From assembly GCF_017876795.1 (NCBI RefSeq), contig NZ_JAGIOR010000001.1, forward strand, positions 372,001 through 436,000: a stretch of 64,000 nt of DNA, read 5' to 3'. This DNA comes from Rhizobium leguminosarum (GTDB lineage Bacteria; Pseudomonadota; Alphaproteobacteria; Rhizobiales; Rhizobiaceae). The notes under the pieces are model-generated. The model saw nothing but the letters and a program-made list of their open reading frames with translations. It was not told where the DNA came from and made no database searches. Below, in pieces: positions 48,438 to 57,207 of the stretch. A program made the translations under genes and the position numbers. The number at the start of each line of letters is the position of its first letter. Positions within the stretch are counted from its first letter, which is position 1.

Positions 48438-48503
48438 CCGTTCAACGCAAACCAACCGGCGCATACGTGTCCGCTTCGCTATTCAGGACACGCAGGAGAT
48501 TTT

Positions 48504-50207
48504 ATGTCAGTAGCTACTCCCTCTCGCGAGGATTTCGCGGCCCTTCTCGAAGAGTCTTTTGCCAAGAACGATCTGGCCGAAGGCTATGTTACCAAGGGTA
48601 TCGTCACGGGCATCGAAAAGGATGTCGCCGTTGTTGACGTCGGCCTGAAGGTCGAAGGCCGCATCGCGCTCAAGGAATTCGGCGCCCGCGCCAAGGACGG
48701 CCAGCTCAAGGTTGGCGATGAAGTCGAAGTTTACGTTGAGCGTATCGAAAACGCGCTCGGTGAAGCAGTTCTGTCGCGCGAGAAGGCTCGCCGCGAAGAA
48801 AGCTGGGTCAAGCTCGAAGCCAAGTTCGAGGCCGGCGAGCGCGTCGAAGGTGTGATCTTCAACCAGGTCAAGGGTGGCTTCACGGTCGACCTCGACGGTG
48901 CGATCGCCTTCCTGCCGCGTTCTCAGGTCGATATCCGCCCGATCCGCGACGTCACTCCGCTGATGCACAACCCGCAGCCCTTCGAAATCCTCAAGATGGA
49001 CAAGCGCCGCGGCAACATCGTGGTTTCGCGCCGTACGGTTCTGGAAGAGTCCCGTGCCGAGCAGCGTTCTGAAATCGTTCAGAACCTCGAAGAAGGCCAG
49101 GTTGTCGACGGCGTCGTCAAGAACATCACCGATTACGGTGCGTTCGTCGACCTCGGCGGCATCGACGGCCTGCTGCACGTCACCGACATGGCATGGCGCC
49201 GTGTGAACCATCCGTCGGAAATCCTGAACATCGGCCAGCAGGTCAAGGTTCAGATCATCCGCATTAACCAGGAAACCCACCGCATCTCGCTCGGCATGAA
49301 GCAGCTCGAGAGCGATCCGTGGGATGGCATCCAGGCCAAGTATCCGGAAGGCAAGAAGATTTCCGGTACCGTTACGAATATCACCGACTACGGTGCGTTC
49401 GTCGAGCTGGAGCCGGGCATCGAAGGCCTGATCCATATCTCGGAAATGTCCTGGACCAAGAAGAACGTTCACCCCGGCAAGATCCTGTCCACGACCCAGG
49501 AAGTCGAAGTCGTCGTTCTCGAAGTCGATCCGTCCAAGCGCCGTATCTCGCTCGGCCTCAAGCAGACGCTGGAAAACCCGTGGGCAGCATTCGCCCGCAG
49601 CCATCCGGCCGGCACTGAAGTCGAAGGCGAAGTCAAGAACAAGACCGAATTCGGCCTGTTCATTGGCCTCGACGGCGATGTCGACGGCATGGTGCACCTC
49701 TCCGACCTCGACTGGAACCGTCCGGGCGAACAGGTCATCGAGGAGTTCAACAAGGGTGACGTCGTCAAGGCCGTCGTTCTCGACGTCGATGTCGAGAAGG
49801 AACGCATCTCGCTCGGCATCAAGCAGCTCGGCAAGGATGCAGTCGGCGACGCCGCTGCGTCAGGCGATCTGCGCAAGAATGCGGTCGTTTCCTGCGAAGT
49901 CATCGCAGTCAACGACGGCGGCGTTGAAGTGAAGCTCGTCAACCACGAGGACATCACTTCCTTCATCCGTCGCGCTGACCTTGCCCGCGACCGCGACGAA
50001 CAGCGCCCTGAGCGCTTCTCGGTCGGCCAGGTCTTCGACGCCCGCGTCACCAACTTCTCCAAGAAGGACCGCAAGATCATGCTGTCCATCAAGGCTCTGG
50101 AGATTGCGGAAGAGAAGGAAGCCGTTGCCCAGTTCGGTTCGTCCGACAGCGGCGCTTCGCTCGGCGACATCCTGGGCGCAGCCCTGAAGAACCGCGGCGG
50201 CGAATAA
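48504..50207 (+). CDS. rpsA: 30S ribosomal protein S1
   Basis: RNA-binding protein that helps the ribosome engage mRNA. The 567-residue protein has six S1 domains; repeated motifs VTNITDYGAFVELEPGIEGL, VKNITDYGAFVDLGGIDGL and RISLGLKQ mark domains 3-5. It starts MSVATPSREDFAAL with CAGGAG before it. It has a structured leader and a strong bidirectional terminator after it. Confidence 0.98.
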   Translation: MSVATPSREDFAALLEESFAKNDLAEGYVTKGIVTGIEKDVAVVDVGLKVEGRIALKEFGARAKDGQLKVGDEVEVYVERIENALGEAVLSREKARREESWVKLEAKFEAGERVEGVIFNQVKGGFTVDLDGAIAFLPRSQVDIRPIRDVTPLMHNPQPFEILKMDKRRGNIVVSRRTVLEESRAEQRSEIVQNLEEGQVVDGVVKNITDYGAFVDLGGIDGLLHVTDMAWRRVNHPSEILNIGQQVKVQIIRINQETHRISLGMKQLESDPWDGIQAKYPEGKKISGTVTNITDYGAFVELEPGIEGLIHISEMSWTKKNVHPGKILSTTQEVEVVVLEVDPSKRRISLGLKQTLENPWAAFARSHPAGTEVEGEVKNKTEFGLFIGLDGDVDGMVHLSDLDWNRPGEQVIEEFNKGDVVKAVVLDVDVEKERISLGIKQLGKDAVGDAAASGDLRKNAVVSCEVIAVNDGGVEVKLVNHEDITSFIRRADLARDRDEQRPERFSVGQVFDARVTNFSKKDRKIMLSIKALEIAEEKEAVAQFGSSDSGASLGDILGAALKNRGGE

Positions 50208-50231
50208 GCTTCGCATCCGCCTGTGAGTTGA

Positions 50232-50263
50232 AAGAACCCGCCGGAGCGATCCGGCGGGTTCTT
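50232..50263. terminator. Terminator after rpsA
   Basis: AAGAACCCGCCGGA (50232-50245) pairs perfectly with TCCGGCGGGTTCTT (50250-50263) around GCGA, followed by CATTTTC. Confidence 0.9.
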
Positions 50264-50274
50264 CATTTTCGGGC

Positions 50275-50426
50275 TAAAGCGCGTCGCAATCTTTCAGATT
50301 CGCTCCTCGCGCTTTAGCTCTTTGTTTTTACGCATGTCGTTGCCGCAAAACCGCTGCACACTTTTGCGCGACATGCTTTAAGCGTGTCGCATCAACGCTG
50401 CACACTTCCTGATGACATGCATTATG
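50275..50426 (+). repeat. Full-length RIME-like repeat with a second partial copy (family B copies 6 and 7)
   Basis: The long copy reads AAAGCGCGTCGCAATCTTTC, TCGCGCTTTAGCTCTTTGTT, TTTACGCATGTCGTTGCCGC, AAAACCGCTGCACACTTTTG and CGCGACATGC. A second, shorter copy follows from about 50380 (GCGTGTCGCATCAACGCTGC then ACACTTCCTGATGACATGCA). This is the best consensus for the family in the window. Confidence 0.8.
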
Positions 50427-50431
50427 GAAAT

Positions 50432-52006
50432 TTATTCCCAGCCGACCATGCGCTGATAGAGCGCATAAACAGGGTCGGCAGCCGCGCCTGGCTGATGCGG
50501 CGCCGGCTCGGAATCAATCATCCTCGGCGTCCTGCGCTCAGGTGCCGCGTTGGCAGCTTCCAGATCGGGCGTGGCATCCCCGCTGCCCGATTGCGCCTGC
50601 TGCTGATCCTCCTGCTGTTGGTCCCCTTGCTGCTGATCTGGCGGCGCCCCATCGTGGTGGTGCTGATGCTGGTGGCTCGTCTCACCCGCCTTCTCGTTCG
50701 ACGGGACATCCTTGGCGAACTGATAAGGCAGCTGCGTATAGGCAAGCCCCTCCGGCATTCTTGCCGCCAGCGGTACATAGGCAGCCTCGACCGTCTCGGG
50801 AATCGGCACCATTGGCGATGGCGCGGCGGTCTCTTTCGGCTGGCGGGCAGCCGCTGCCACGATCTCGGTGTCCATCGGCGAAGGGTGAAGCGCTGCGGAC
50901 TGGCGCGCATCGGGTGCTGCGAACTCAGCCGGCTGCCTGGTCAAGGTTTCGGTCGCATCGCTGATGACGGCTTCGTCGAGAATTACATCGATCTCCACGG
51001 CCGCCTCGACGGGACCATCCTCCACGACAGCTTCGATATCCTGCTCGCGGATGATGGTGACGATCAATTCGGAGACCTCTTCGGTCATCGAAGCGACAAT
51101 TCCTGCCCAGTTCCTGGGAATGACGGGATCGCCCTTTTCCGACACCGCGCGAGGCTCAATGGCAGACGCTTCCGGCGTTTCCCGTGCGTCCTCGGCCGCT
51201 GTGGCTTCGGTCGGCAAGGCCTGTGCGGCTTCGATCTCCTGCGGCACAGATTTTTCCGGGGCGACCTCGCCTGCCGGCGCCGACGCGGACTGAGCCCGGT
51301 TTTCAAGCTGCGGCGTTTCCGGATCTTCAGCGTCCACGGCTTCGGCGATGACCGCTTCCTCGGCGGTCGCCAGTGCCGCGGCCTCGATCAGCGCACTGGC
51401 CCGCTCGGACACCCTGTCTGCCGGCTGGCCAATGACGGCAGGCCCACGGTCCTCATGCAGCTGGATTTCCGGCCGGGCTTCGGCGCGCGTCGGCGAAGCG
51501 TCGTTCTGGCCGTAGGAGCGGACGACGGCGCGGGCGGCGAGATCGCGATCCTTGTAGCGGACGATTTCCAGATAGGCGACGATGCGGGCTGCTTCCGGGC
51601 CTGTAGGGTTCTTCAGGGCTGCGGCGATCATCCGAAGCGGCAGGCTATGGCCCTCGGTAGTGAGTTGGCGCTCGACCTCGTCGATCCTGACGGCCGGCAG
51701 CCGCTGGATGGCATCGGCAAGCCGGGAGGCGAAGGCAAGATTGGTCTCGTCTTCGCCGCGATCCAGCGAGATCGCGCGGCCGGCGGCGTCGATGGCATCG
51801 AAAAGGGCTTCGACCATGCGCTCACGCGCTGCAAGGAGCAGGATATTGAGCTTGCCGGCAATGGCGGAATTCAGGTCTGCGGCTTCGACGGGGTTGACAG
51901 GCGCGGGCGCAATCACAGAACGGCCGAGGCCGCCGGCGACGATCGCCGCAGTCTGGCCTTGGGACGAAAAGCTTGCATTGGACGCTGCACGAACGGGAGT
52001 CAACAT
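50432..52006 (-). CDS. Lineage-restricted hypothetical protein (524 aa) with low-complexity tail
   Basis: I do not recognise this protein. The start is the ATG of MLTPVRAASNASFSS with AAAGGAGC upstream. Residues about 1-150 look helical and conserved in type (LNILLLAARERMVEALFDAIDAAG), and the rest is Ala/Glu/Pro-rich and probably disordered. Near the C-terminus a His/Gln-rich run (QHQHHHDGAPPDQQQGDQQQ) is striking. The last ten residues (YALYQRMVGWE) are hydrophobic again. There is no signal peptide or membrane segment. It is preceded by RNase D in the same direction, 229 bases upstream. Confidence 0.75.
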   Translation of the reverse strand: MLTPVRAASNASFSSQGQTAAIVAGGLGRSVIAPAPVNPVEAADLNSAIAGKLNILLLAARERMVEALFDAIDAAGRAISLDRGEDETNLAFASRLADAIQRLPAVRIDEVERQLTTEGHSLPLRMIAAALKNPTGPEAARIVAYLEIVRYKDRDLAARAVVRSYGQNDASPTRAEARPEIQLHEDRGPAVIGQPADRVSERASALIEAAALATAEEAVIAEAVDAEDPETPQLENRAQSASAPAGEVAPEKSVPQEIEAAQALPTEATAAEDARETPEASAIEPRAVSEKGDPVIPRNWAGIVASMTEEVSELIVTIIREQDIEAVVEDGPVEAAVEIDVILDEAVISDATETLTRQPAEFAAPDARQSAALHPSPMDTEIVAAAARQPKETAAPSPMVPIPETVEAAYVPLAARMPEGLAYTQLPYQFAKDVPSNEKAGETSHQHQHHHDGAPPDQQQGDQQQEDQQQAQSGSGDATPDLEAANAAPERRTPRMIDSEPAPHQPGAAADPVYALYQRMVGWE

Positions 52007-52169
52007 GGCATGCTCCTTTCGCAAAGTGACGATGAAAGCAGGCTCTATAAAAGGACCGCGCTCATCCGGCCCCCTTGCATCCCAGCAGATCCTCCTGTCC
52101 GCATGACGCAATAGCCGCGTCATCGAAATGCATAAACATTAATGGGAATTTTAGGAAAGAGGCGTTAAC

Positions 52170-52192
52170 GAATCGCTAACGCCGCGGACACG
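52170..52192 (-). terminator. Weak terminator-like hairpin after the RNase D gene
   Basis: On the minus strand GGCGTTA pairs with TAACGCC around an eight-to-nine-base loop and is followed by TCTTTCC. It begins about 44 bases after the RNase D stop codon. Confidence 0.4.
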
Positions 52193-52235
52193 CCAGTCCA
52201 CGACCTTGTCTGTCTGCGTGTCGCAGGCAATTTAA

Positions 52236-52862
52236 TCAGCTATGGGCGAATATATCGGCCTCTTCCCAGCCGAGCAGGTCGAGCTTGGCGCGGGTCGGCA
52301 GGAATGCAAAGCAGGCCGTCGCATGGTCGAACCGGCCGTCGCGAAGCAGGCGTTCCGTCAGCTTGTCGCGCAACGCGTGCAGATAGAGCACATCGGAAGC
52401 GGCATATTCGAGCTGGGCTTGAGATAGCGGCTCGGCCGCCCAATCGGAAGATTGCTGCGCCTTGGAGACATCGACGTCGAGCATCTCCTTGAGATTGTCC
52501 TTGAGCCCGTGGCGATCGGTATAGGTCCGGATCAGGCGCGAGGCGATCTTGGTGCAGAACACCGGCGTCGTCGTGACGCCGAAAGTATGGAAGAGCACGG
52601 CAATATCGAAGCGGCCGTAATGGAAGATCTTCTGATGGGTGGGATCTTCGAGCAGGGCGACAAGATTGGGGGCCTCTTTCTGGCCGGCGGCGATGCGGAT
52701 GACGTCGGCGCTGCCGTCACCCGGCGAAAGCTGAACGACGCAGAGCCGATCCCGGCGCGGCACCAGGCCGAGCGTTTCGGTGTCGATGGCGATTGCCCCG
52801 GTGTAACGGGCGGCATCGGCCGCGGAAATATCGCCTTCGTGATAACGTATGGTCGCCGCCAT
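52236..52862 (-). CDS. Ribonuclease D-like 3'-5' exonuclease
   Basis: DEDDy-type exonuclease of 208 residues, shorter than full RNase D because the HRDC domains are missing. The catalytic residues are visible: Asp and Glu in AIDTETLGL (about 27 and 29), Asp in HYGRFDIAVL (about 86), and Tyr-x3-Asp in YAASDVLYL (about 153-157). It probably trims structured RNA such as tRNA 3' ends. The start is the ATG of MAATIRYHEG. It lies 106 bases after the MerR-XRE-cupin gene on the same strand. Confidence 0.9.
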   Translation of the reverse strand: MAATIRYHEGDISAADAARYTGAIAIDTETLGLVPRRDRLCVVQLSPGDGSADVIRIAAGQKEAPNLVALLEDPTHQKIFHYGRFDIAVLFHTFGVTTTPVFCTKIASRLIRTYTDRHGLKDNLKEMLDVDVSKAQQSSDWAAEPLSQAQLEYAASDVLYLHALRDKLTERLLRDGRFDHATACFAFLPTRAKLDLLGWEEADIFAHS

Positions 52863-52968
52863 GAGACTATCTTTCGTTCGAATGTCAGGCTGAACCGGCC
52901 TAAATCGTCGTGATTTAGCGCTATAGCGCAAAGCCGCAAGATGCGAAACCGCTTCCTGTGCGGGTGGG

Positions 52969-53778
52969 TCAGAATGTCGGCGGCGTGTTGATCCACAGAA
53001 GCACGGTTTCGCCGTCGTGGCGGTTGCGCCAGGAATGATAGCGGCGGCTTTCGAAATAGAGCGAATCGCCCGGGCCGAGATCGAAAAACTGATCGCTGTC
53101 GAGCACCAGCTCGAGCCGGCCGGCCAGAACATGCATGAATTCCTCGCCCTCATGGCGATAGGCGCCCTCGCTGGCCGCCCCCGGCGCCAGCACGAAACGA
53201 TGGCAATCCATCATCCTGCGGCCTTCGGCGAGCAGTTGCACCGCGACTCCAGGCGTTGTTTCAGGCCAGGTGCGCCACGCCCCGGCACGCACCACAGCCG
53301 ATCCCTCCTCACTTTCCTCGCCTGAAAGGCGCGAGACGGTGGTGCCGTAATACTCGGCGAGGTCATGCAGGGTCTTGAAGCTCACGCCCTGCGAAGTGCG
53401 CTCCAGCGTCGAGAGCGTCGAAGCGGTAATGCCGATGTCGCCAGCCACCTGATCGAGCGTCTTGCCGGCGGCATGGCGCAGGCTGCGCAGCTTGCGGCCA
53501 AGGCCCGCGCCCTGGCTTGCCTCCGCAGCATCGGCCGGAGGCTCCTCCCCTTCCAGCGCCTCGCGGATTGCCGCGGGATTGAGGCCACGCTCGACACGAA
53601 ACCAGGAGATGCGCTTCAACCGAGCCACATCGTCGGCACTGTATTGCCGATGGCCGGTTTCCGAACGGCCGGGAACCAAAAGGCCCTGACTTTCCCAGAG
53701 GCGCAGCGTCGAGGCCGAAACGCCCGCCAGCCTTGCGGCCTCCGCCACCTTGTAGCGTACAGGTCCGCTATCGTTCAT
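52969..53778 (-). CDS. Three-domain transcriptional regulator (MerR HTH + XRE HTH + cupin)
   Basis: A 269-residue DNA-binding regulator with an unusual arrangement. Residues about 8-75 are a MerR-type winged helix (YKVAEAARLAGVSASTLRLW, GHRQYSADDVARLKRI). Residues about 94-150 are an XRE/Cro helix-turn-helix (LRHAAGKTLDQVAGDIGITA). Residues about 165-265 are a cupin (YRHEGEEFMHVLAGRLELVL) that may bind a metal or a small molecule. Two DNA-binding folds in one chain suggest recognition of a composite operator. It is divergent from gabT, and several dyads lie between them. The start is the ATG of MNDSGPVRYK; an ATG at 53817 is less likely. Confidence 0.9.
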   Translation of the reverse strand: MNDSGPVRYKVAEAARLAGVSASTLRLWESQGLLVPGRSETGHRQYSADDVARLKRISWFRVERGLNPAAIREALEGEEPPADAAEASQGAGLGRKLRSLRHAAGKTLDQVAGDIGITASTLSTLERTSQGVSFKTLHDLAEYYGTTVSRLSGEESEEGSAVVRAGAWRTWPETTPGVAVQLLAEGRRMMDCHRFVLAPGAASEGAYRHEGEEFMHVLAGRLELVLDSDQFFDLGPGDSLYFESRRYHSWRNRHDGETVLLWINTPPTF

Positions 53779-53858
53779 CCAGAAACATCCCGATTCCAAT
53801 CGTCTGCGAGCATTCATCAAAACGCGTGATGTTTGAAGCAAAAATGCCGCTTGTTTTC

Positions 53859-53887
53859 TTGCAGGAAAAATGTAGGAGTTTTCTACA
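53859..53887 (+). promoter_or_regulatory. Predicted gabT promoter
   Basis: TTGCAG at 53859-53864, a 17-base spacer, and TCTACA at 53882-53887. The start of transcription would be near 53894, inside a perfect 19-base palindrome. Confidence 0.5.
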
Positions 53888-53909
53888 TGGCTTGCAGAAC
53901 TTCTGCAAG
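53870..53909 (+). promoter_or_regulatory. Stacked operator dyads upstream of gabT
   Basis: ATGTAG-N7-CTACAT is a perfect dyad at 53870-53888 overlapping the -10 region. CTTGCAGAA-C-TTCTGCAAG is a perfect 19-base palindrome at 53891-53909. A third CTTGCAG occurs at 53858-53864 flanked by TTTTC and GAAAA. These are good candidates for sites of the adjacent MerR-XRE-cupin regulator. Confidence 0.65.
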
Positions 53910-53946
53910 ATAATTCCAGCCCCCTTTCAGCGCAGGAGCACACCCG

Positions 53947-55227
53947 ATGAACGCGACAAGCCTTACCGACCGGAAGAACGCCGCCATCTCCCGCGGCGTC
54001 GGCATGACGACCCAGATTTATGCCGATCGCGCAGAAAATGCCGAGATCTGGGACAAGGAGGGCCGCCGCTACATCGATTTCGCCGCCGGCATCGCCGTTC
54101 TCAACACCGGCCACCGCCATCCGCGGGTGATCGCCGCAGTCAAGGATCAGCTCGACCGCTTCACCCATACCTGCCATCAGGTGGTGCCCTACGAAAGCTA
54201 CGTCCATCTCGCCGAACGGCTGAACGTGCTGCTGCCGGGTGATTTCGAGAAGAAGACGATTTTTGTTACGACGGGTGCCGAAGCGGTCGAGAACGCCGTC
54301 AAAATCGCGCGCGCCGCCACCGGCCGCTCGGCCGTCATCGCCTTCGGCGGCGGCTTCCATGGCCGCACTTTCATGGGCATGGCGCTGACCGGCAAGGTGG
54401 TGCCCTACAAGGTGGGCTTCGGCGCAATGCCCGGCGATGTCTTCCATATTCCCTTCCCGGTCGAGCTGCACGGCGTCACCGCCGATCAGTCGCTCGCAGC
54501 CCTGAAGAAGCTTTTCGCCGCCGATGTCGATCCGCAGCGCGTCGCCGCCATCATCATCGAGCCGGTCCAGGGTGAAGGCGGTTTCTACTCCGCACCCGCC
54601 GCCTTCATGAAGGCGTTGCGCGAACTCTGCGACCAGCACGGCATCCTCTTGATCGCCGACGAGGTGCAGACCGGTTTTGCCCGCACCGGCAGGATGTTCG
54701 CCATGGATCACCACGAGGTGGCGCCCGACCTGACGACGATGGCAAAGAGCCTTGCCGGCGGCTTTCCGCTCGCCGCCGTCACCGGCCGCGCTGAAATCAT
54801 GGATGCGCCGGGACCGGGCGGGCTCGGCGGCACCTATGGCGGCAATCCGCTCGGAATCGCTGCCGCCCACGCCGTGCTTGACGTCATCAAGGACGAAGAT
54901 CTCTGCGGCCGCGCCAACCAGCTTGGCGGACGGCTGAAGCAGCGGCTGGAATCGCTGCGCGAGACGGTGCCCGAGATCGTCGATATCCGCGGACCGGGCT
55001 TCATGAACGCCGTCGAATTCAACGACCGGACGACGGGATTGCCGAGTGCGGAATTCGCCAATCGGGTGCGCCTGATCGCGCTCGACAAGGGCCTGATCCT
55101 GCTCACCTGCGGCGTCCACGGCAACGTCATCCGTTTCCTCGCGCCGATCACCATCCAGGATGAGGTTTTCGGCGAGGCGCTCGACATTCTCGAGGCCTCG
55201 ATGCTGGAAGCAAGTTCGGCCAAGTGA
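53947..55227 (+). CDS. gabT: 4-aminobutyrate aminotransferase
   Basis: PLP-dependent class III transaminase that converts GABA and 2-oxoglutarate to succinate semialdehyde and glutamate. The 426-residue protein has the PLP region VTTGAEAVENAVKIAR, the Asp in LLIADEVQTGFARTG, and the Schiff-base Lys in MAKSLAGGFPLAAV. It is followed by gabD after 63 bases, so the pair converts GABA to succinate. The ATG follows GCGCAGGAGC. Confidence 0.95.
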   Translation: MNATSLTDRKNAAISRGVGMTTQIYADRAENAEIWDKEGRRYIDFAAGIAVLNTGHRHPRVIAAVKDQLDRFTHTCHQVVPYESYVHLAERLNVLLPGDFEKKTIFVTTGAEAVENAVKIARAATGRSAVIAFGGGFHGRTFMGMALTGKVVPYKVGFGAMPGDVFHIPFPVELHGVTADQSLAALKKLFAADVDPQRVAAIIIEPVQGEGGFYSAPAAFMKALRELCDQHGILLIADEVQTGFARTGRMFAMDHHEVAPDLTTMAKSLAGGFPLAAVTGRAEIMDAPGPGGLGGTYGGNPLGIAAAHAVLDVIKDEDLCGRANQLGGRLKQRLESLRETVPEIVDIRGPGFMNAVEFNDRTTGLPSAEFANRVRLIALDKGLILLTCGVHGNVIRFLAPITIQDEVFGEALDILEASMLEASSAK

Positions 55228-55290
55228 CGCGACAGGAACCGGATTTCGACGGCCGTCGGCAACCGGCAGTCGCTCCCAAGGAGATTTGAG

Positions 55291-56772
55291 ATGGCTTTTA
55301 CCACCGCCCTGACCAGACACGTTCCCTTCTCTTCGCCCTTCCTGCGCGCTGCCGGCTATATCAACGGCGTCTGGACATCGGGCGATGCCGCAAAGACCTT
55401 CGACGTGCTCAACCCGGCAACGGGCGAGCTGCTCGCCTCGCTGCCCGATATGGGTGCTGAAGAAACGCGGGCGGCGATCGATGCGGCGCATGCCGCCCAG
55501 CCGGGCTGGGCGGCCCGTCCGGCCAAGGAGCGCAGCGCCATCCTGCGCAAATGGTTCGACCTGATGGTCGCCAATGCCGACTCGCTCGCCGCGATCCTGA
55601 CCGCCGAAATGGGCAAGCCCTTCCCGGAAGCGCGCGGCGAGATCCTTTATGCCGCGGCCTATATCGAATGGTATGCCGAAGAGGCCAAGCGCATCTACGG
55701 CGAGACGATCCCCGCGCCTTCCGACGACAAACGGATGATCGTCATCAGGCAGCCGGTCGGCGTCGTCGGCACGATCACGCCGTGGAATTTCCCGGCGGCG
55801 ATGATCACCCGCAAGATAGCGCCGGCGCTTGCCGTCGGCTGCACGGTGGTGTCGAAGCCCGCCGAGCAGACGCCGCTGACGGCAATTGCGCTTGCCGTGC
55901 TCGCCGAGCAGGCGGGTATTCCGGCCGGCGTCTTCAACCTCATCGTTGGCGTCGACGGCCCGGCGATCGGCCGCGAGCTCTGCGGCAATGACAAGGTGCG
56001 CAAGATCAGCTTCACCGGCTCGACGGAGGTCGGCCGCATCCTGATGCGGCAGTGCGCCGATCAGATCAAGAAGGTGAGCCTGGAGCTCGGCGGCAACGCG
56101 CCCTTCATCGTCTTCGACGATGCCGATCTCGACGCCGCCGTCGAGGGCGCGATCGCCTCCAAATACCGCAATGCCGGCCAGACCTGCGTCTGCGCCAACC
56201 GCCTCTACATTCAGTCGAACGTCTATGACGCCTTTGCGGCCAAGCTTGCTGCGAAGGTCGCCGAAATGTCGGTCGGCGACGGCTTCAAGCCGGGTGTCAT
56301 GATCGGGCCGCTGATCGACGAGCAGGGCCTTGCCAAGGTGGAAGACCATGTCGGCGACGCGCTTGCCAAGGGCGCCAAGGTGCTGACCGGCGGCAAGCGC
56401 ATCGACGGCGCCGGCACGTTTTTCACGCCGACGGTGCTGACCGGCGTTGCCCGCGGCATGAAGGTGGCGCGTGAGGAGACCTTCGGCCCGGTGGCGCCGC
56501 TCTTCCGCTTCGAGACGGTCGAGGATGTCATCGCTGAGGCCAATGACACGGAATTCGGTCTGGCTGCCTATTTCTATGCCGGCGATCTGAAGAAGGTCTG
56601 GCGCGTGGCGGAAGCACTGGAATACGGCATGATCGGCATCAATACCGGCATCATGTCGTCCGAGACCGCGCCCTTCGGCGGCATCAAACAATCCGGCCTT
56701 GGCCGCGAGGGCTCACGCCACGGCGCCGACGACTATCTCGAAATGAAATATCTCTGCATCGGGGGCGTCTGA
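55291..56772 (+). CDS. gabD: Succinate-semialdehyde dehydrogenase (NADP+)
   Basis: Oxidises succinate semialdehyde to succinate. The 493-residue aldehyde dehydrogenase has NFPAAMITRKIAPALAVGCT, the catalytic Glu in LELGGNAPFIV, and the catalytic Cys in NAGQTCVCANRLYIQ. It shares an operon with gabT. AAGGAG lies eight bases before the ATG. GABA is abundant in legume nodules, so this pair may matter in symbiosis, which is inference. Confidence 0.95.
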   Translation: MAFTTALTRHVPFSSPFLRAAGYINGVWTSGDAAKTFDVLNPATGELLASLPDMGAEETRAAIDAAHAAQPGWAARPAKERSAILRKWFDLMVANADSLAAILTAEMGKPFPEARGEILYAAAYIEWYAEEAKRIYGETIPAPSDDKRMIVIRQPVGVVGTITPWNFPAAMITRKIAPALAVGCTVVSKPAEQTPLTAIALAVLAEQAGIPAGVFNLIVGVDGPAIGRELCGNDKVRKISFTGSTEVGRILMRQCADQIKKVSLELGGNAPFIVFDDADLDAAVEGAIASKYRNAGQTCVCANRLYIQSNVYDAFAAKLAAKVAEMSVGDGFKPGVMIGPLIDEQGLAKVEDHVGDALAKGAKVLTGGKRIDGAGTFFTPTVLTGVARGMKVAREETFGPVAPLFRFETVEDVIAEANDTEFGLAAYFYAGDLKKVWRVAEALEYGMIGINTGIMSSETAPFGGIKQSGLGREGSRHGADDYLEMKYLCIGGV

Positions 56773-56817
56773 GACCATTCCGTGAAAGCAGTGCACGCGG
56801 CAGACTGCCGAGTGCCG

Positions 56818-57027
56818 TCAATAATGCGGCGGGCGGGTGATGGCAGGGGCATCCAGCGACTGCTCCTCGAGCGACAGGAAACGTTCGGTCAGCCGGTCCA
56901 GCTTGGTGCGCATCTGCTCCACGATCTTCCATTGCTCGGTCAGCTGATCGGAAAGCTCCTCGATCGTCTTTGCCTGATAGGCCAGCATTTCCTCCAGCCG
57001 GGTGATGCGGTTCGTCTCGTCGGACAT
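56818..57027 (-). CDS. slyX: SlyX-family protein
   Basis: A 69-residue coiled-coil protein, MSDETNRITRLEEMLAYQAK then TIEELSDQLTEQWKIVEQMR, matching SlyX, whose function is unknown. Start is the ATG after CGAAAGGAGGATCG. It is convergent with gabD and ends in the APAITRPPHY tail typical of SlyX. Confidence 0.88.
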   Translation of the reverse strand: MSDETNRITRLEEMLAYQAKTIEELSDQLTEQWKIVEQMRTKLDRLTERFLSLEEQSLDAPAITRPPHY

Positions 57028-57207
57028 CGATCCTCCTTTGCCGAAATGGGCAGAACAGATGGTTCTCCCAAAGCGGAAATAGGCCACCGCGTCAATGCTT
57101 TCGATGGCCGGCGGAGCGATGCGCCAAACTGTACCGATCAGTTACCAAAAGACCTTGCCGTGCCTGATGTTGTGGGGTAGGCCCTTATCCATCAGGGAGG
57201 AATACTG

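Noticed and set aside
53779..56691. Very long minus-strand frame opposite gabT and gabD
   Set aside because: Only its C-terminal part (the MerR-XRE-cupin gene) is real; the rest is the antisense of gabT/gabD codons in GC-rich DNA.
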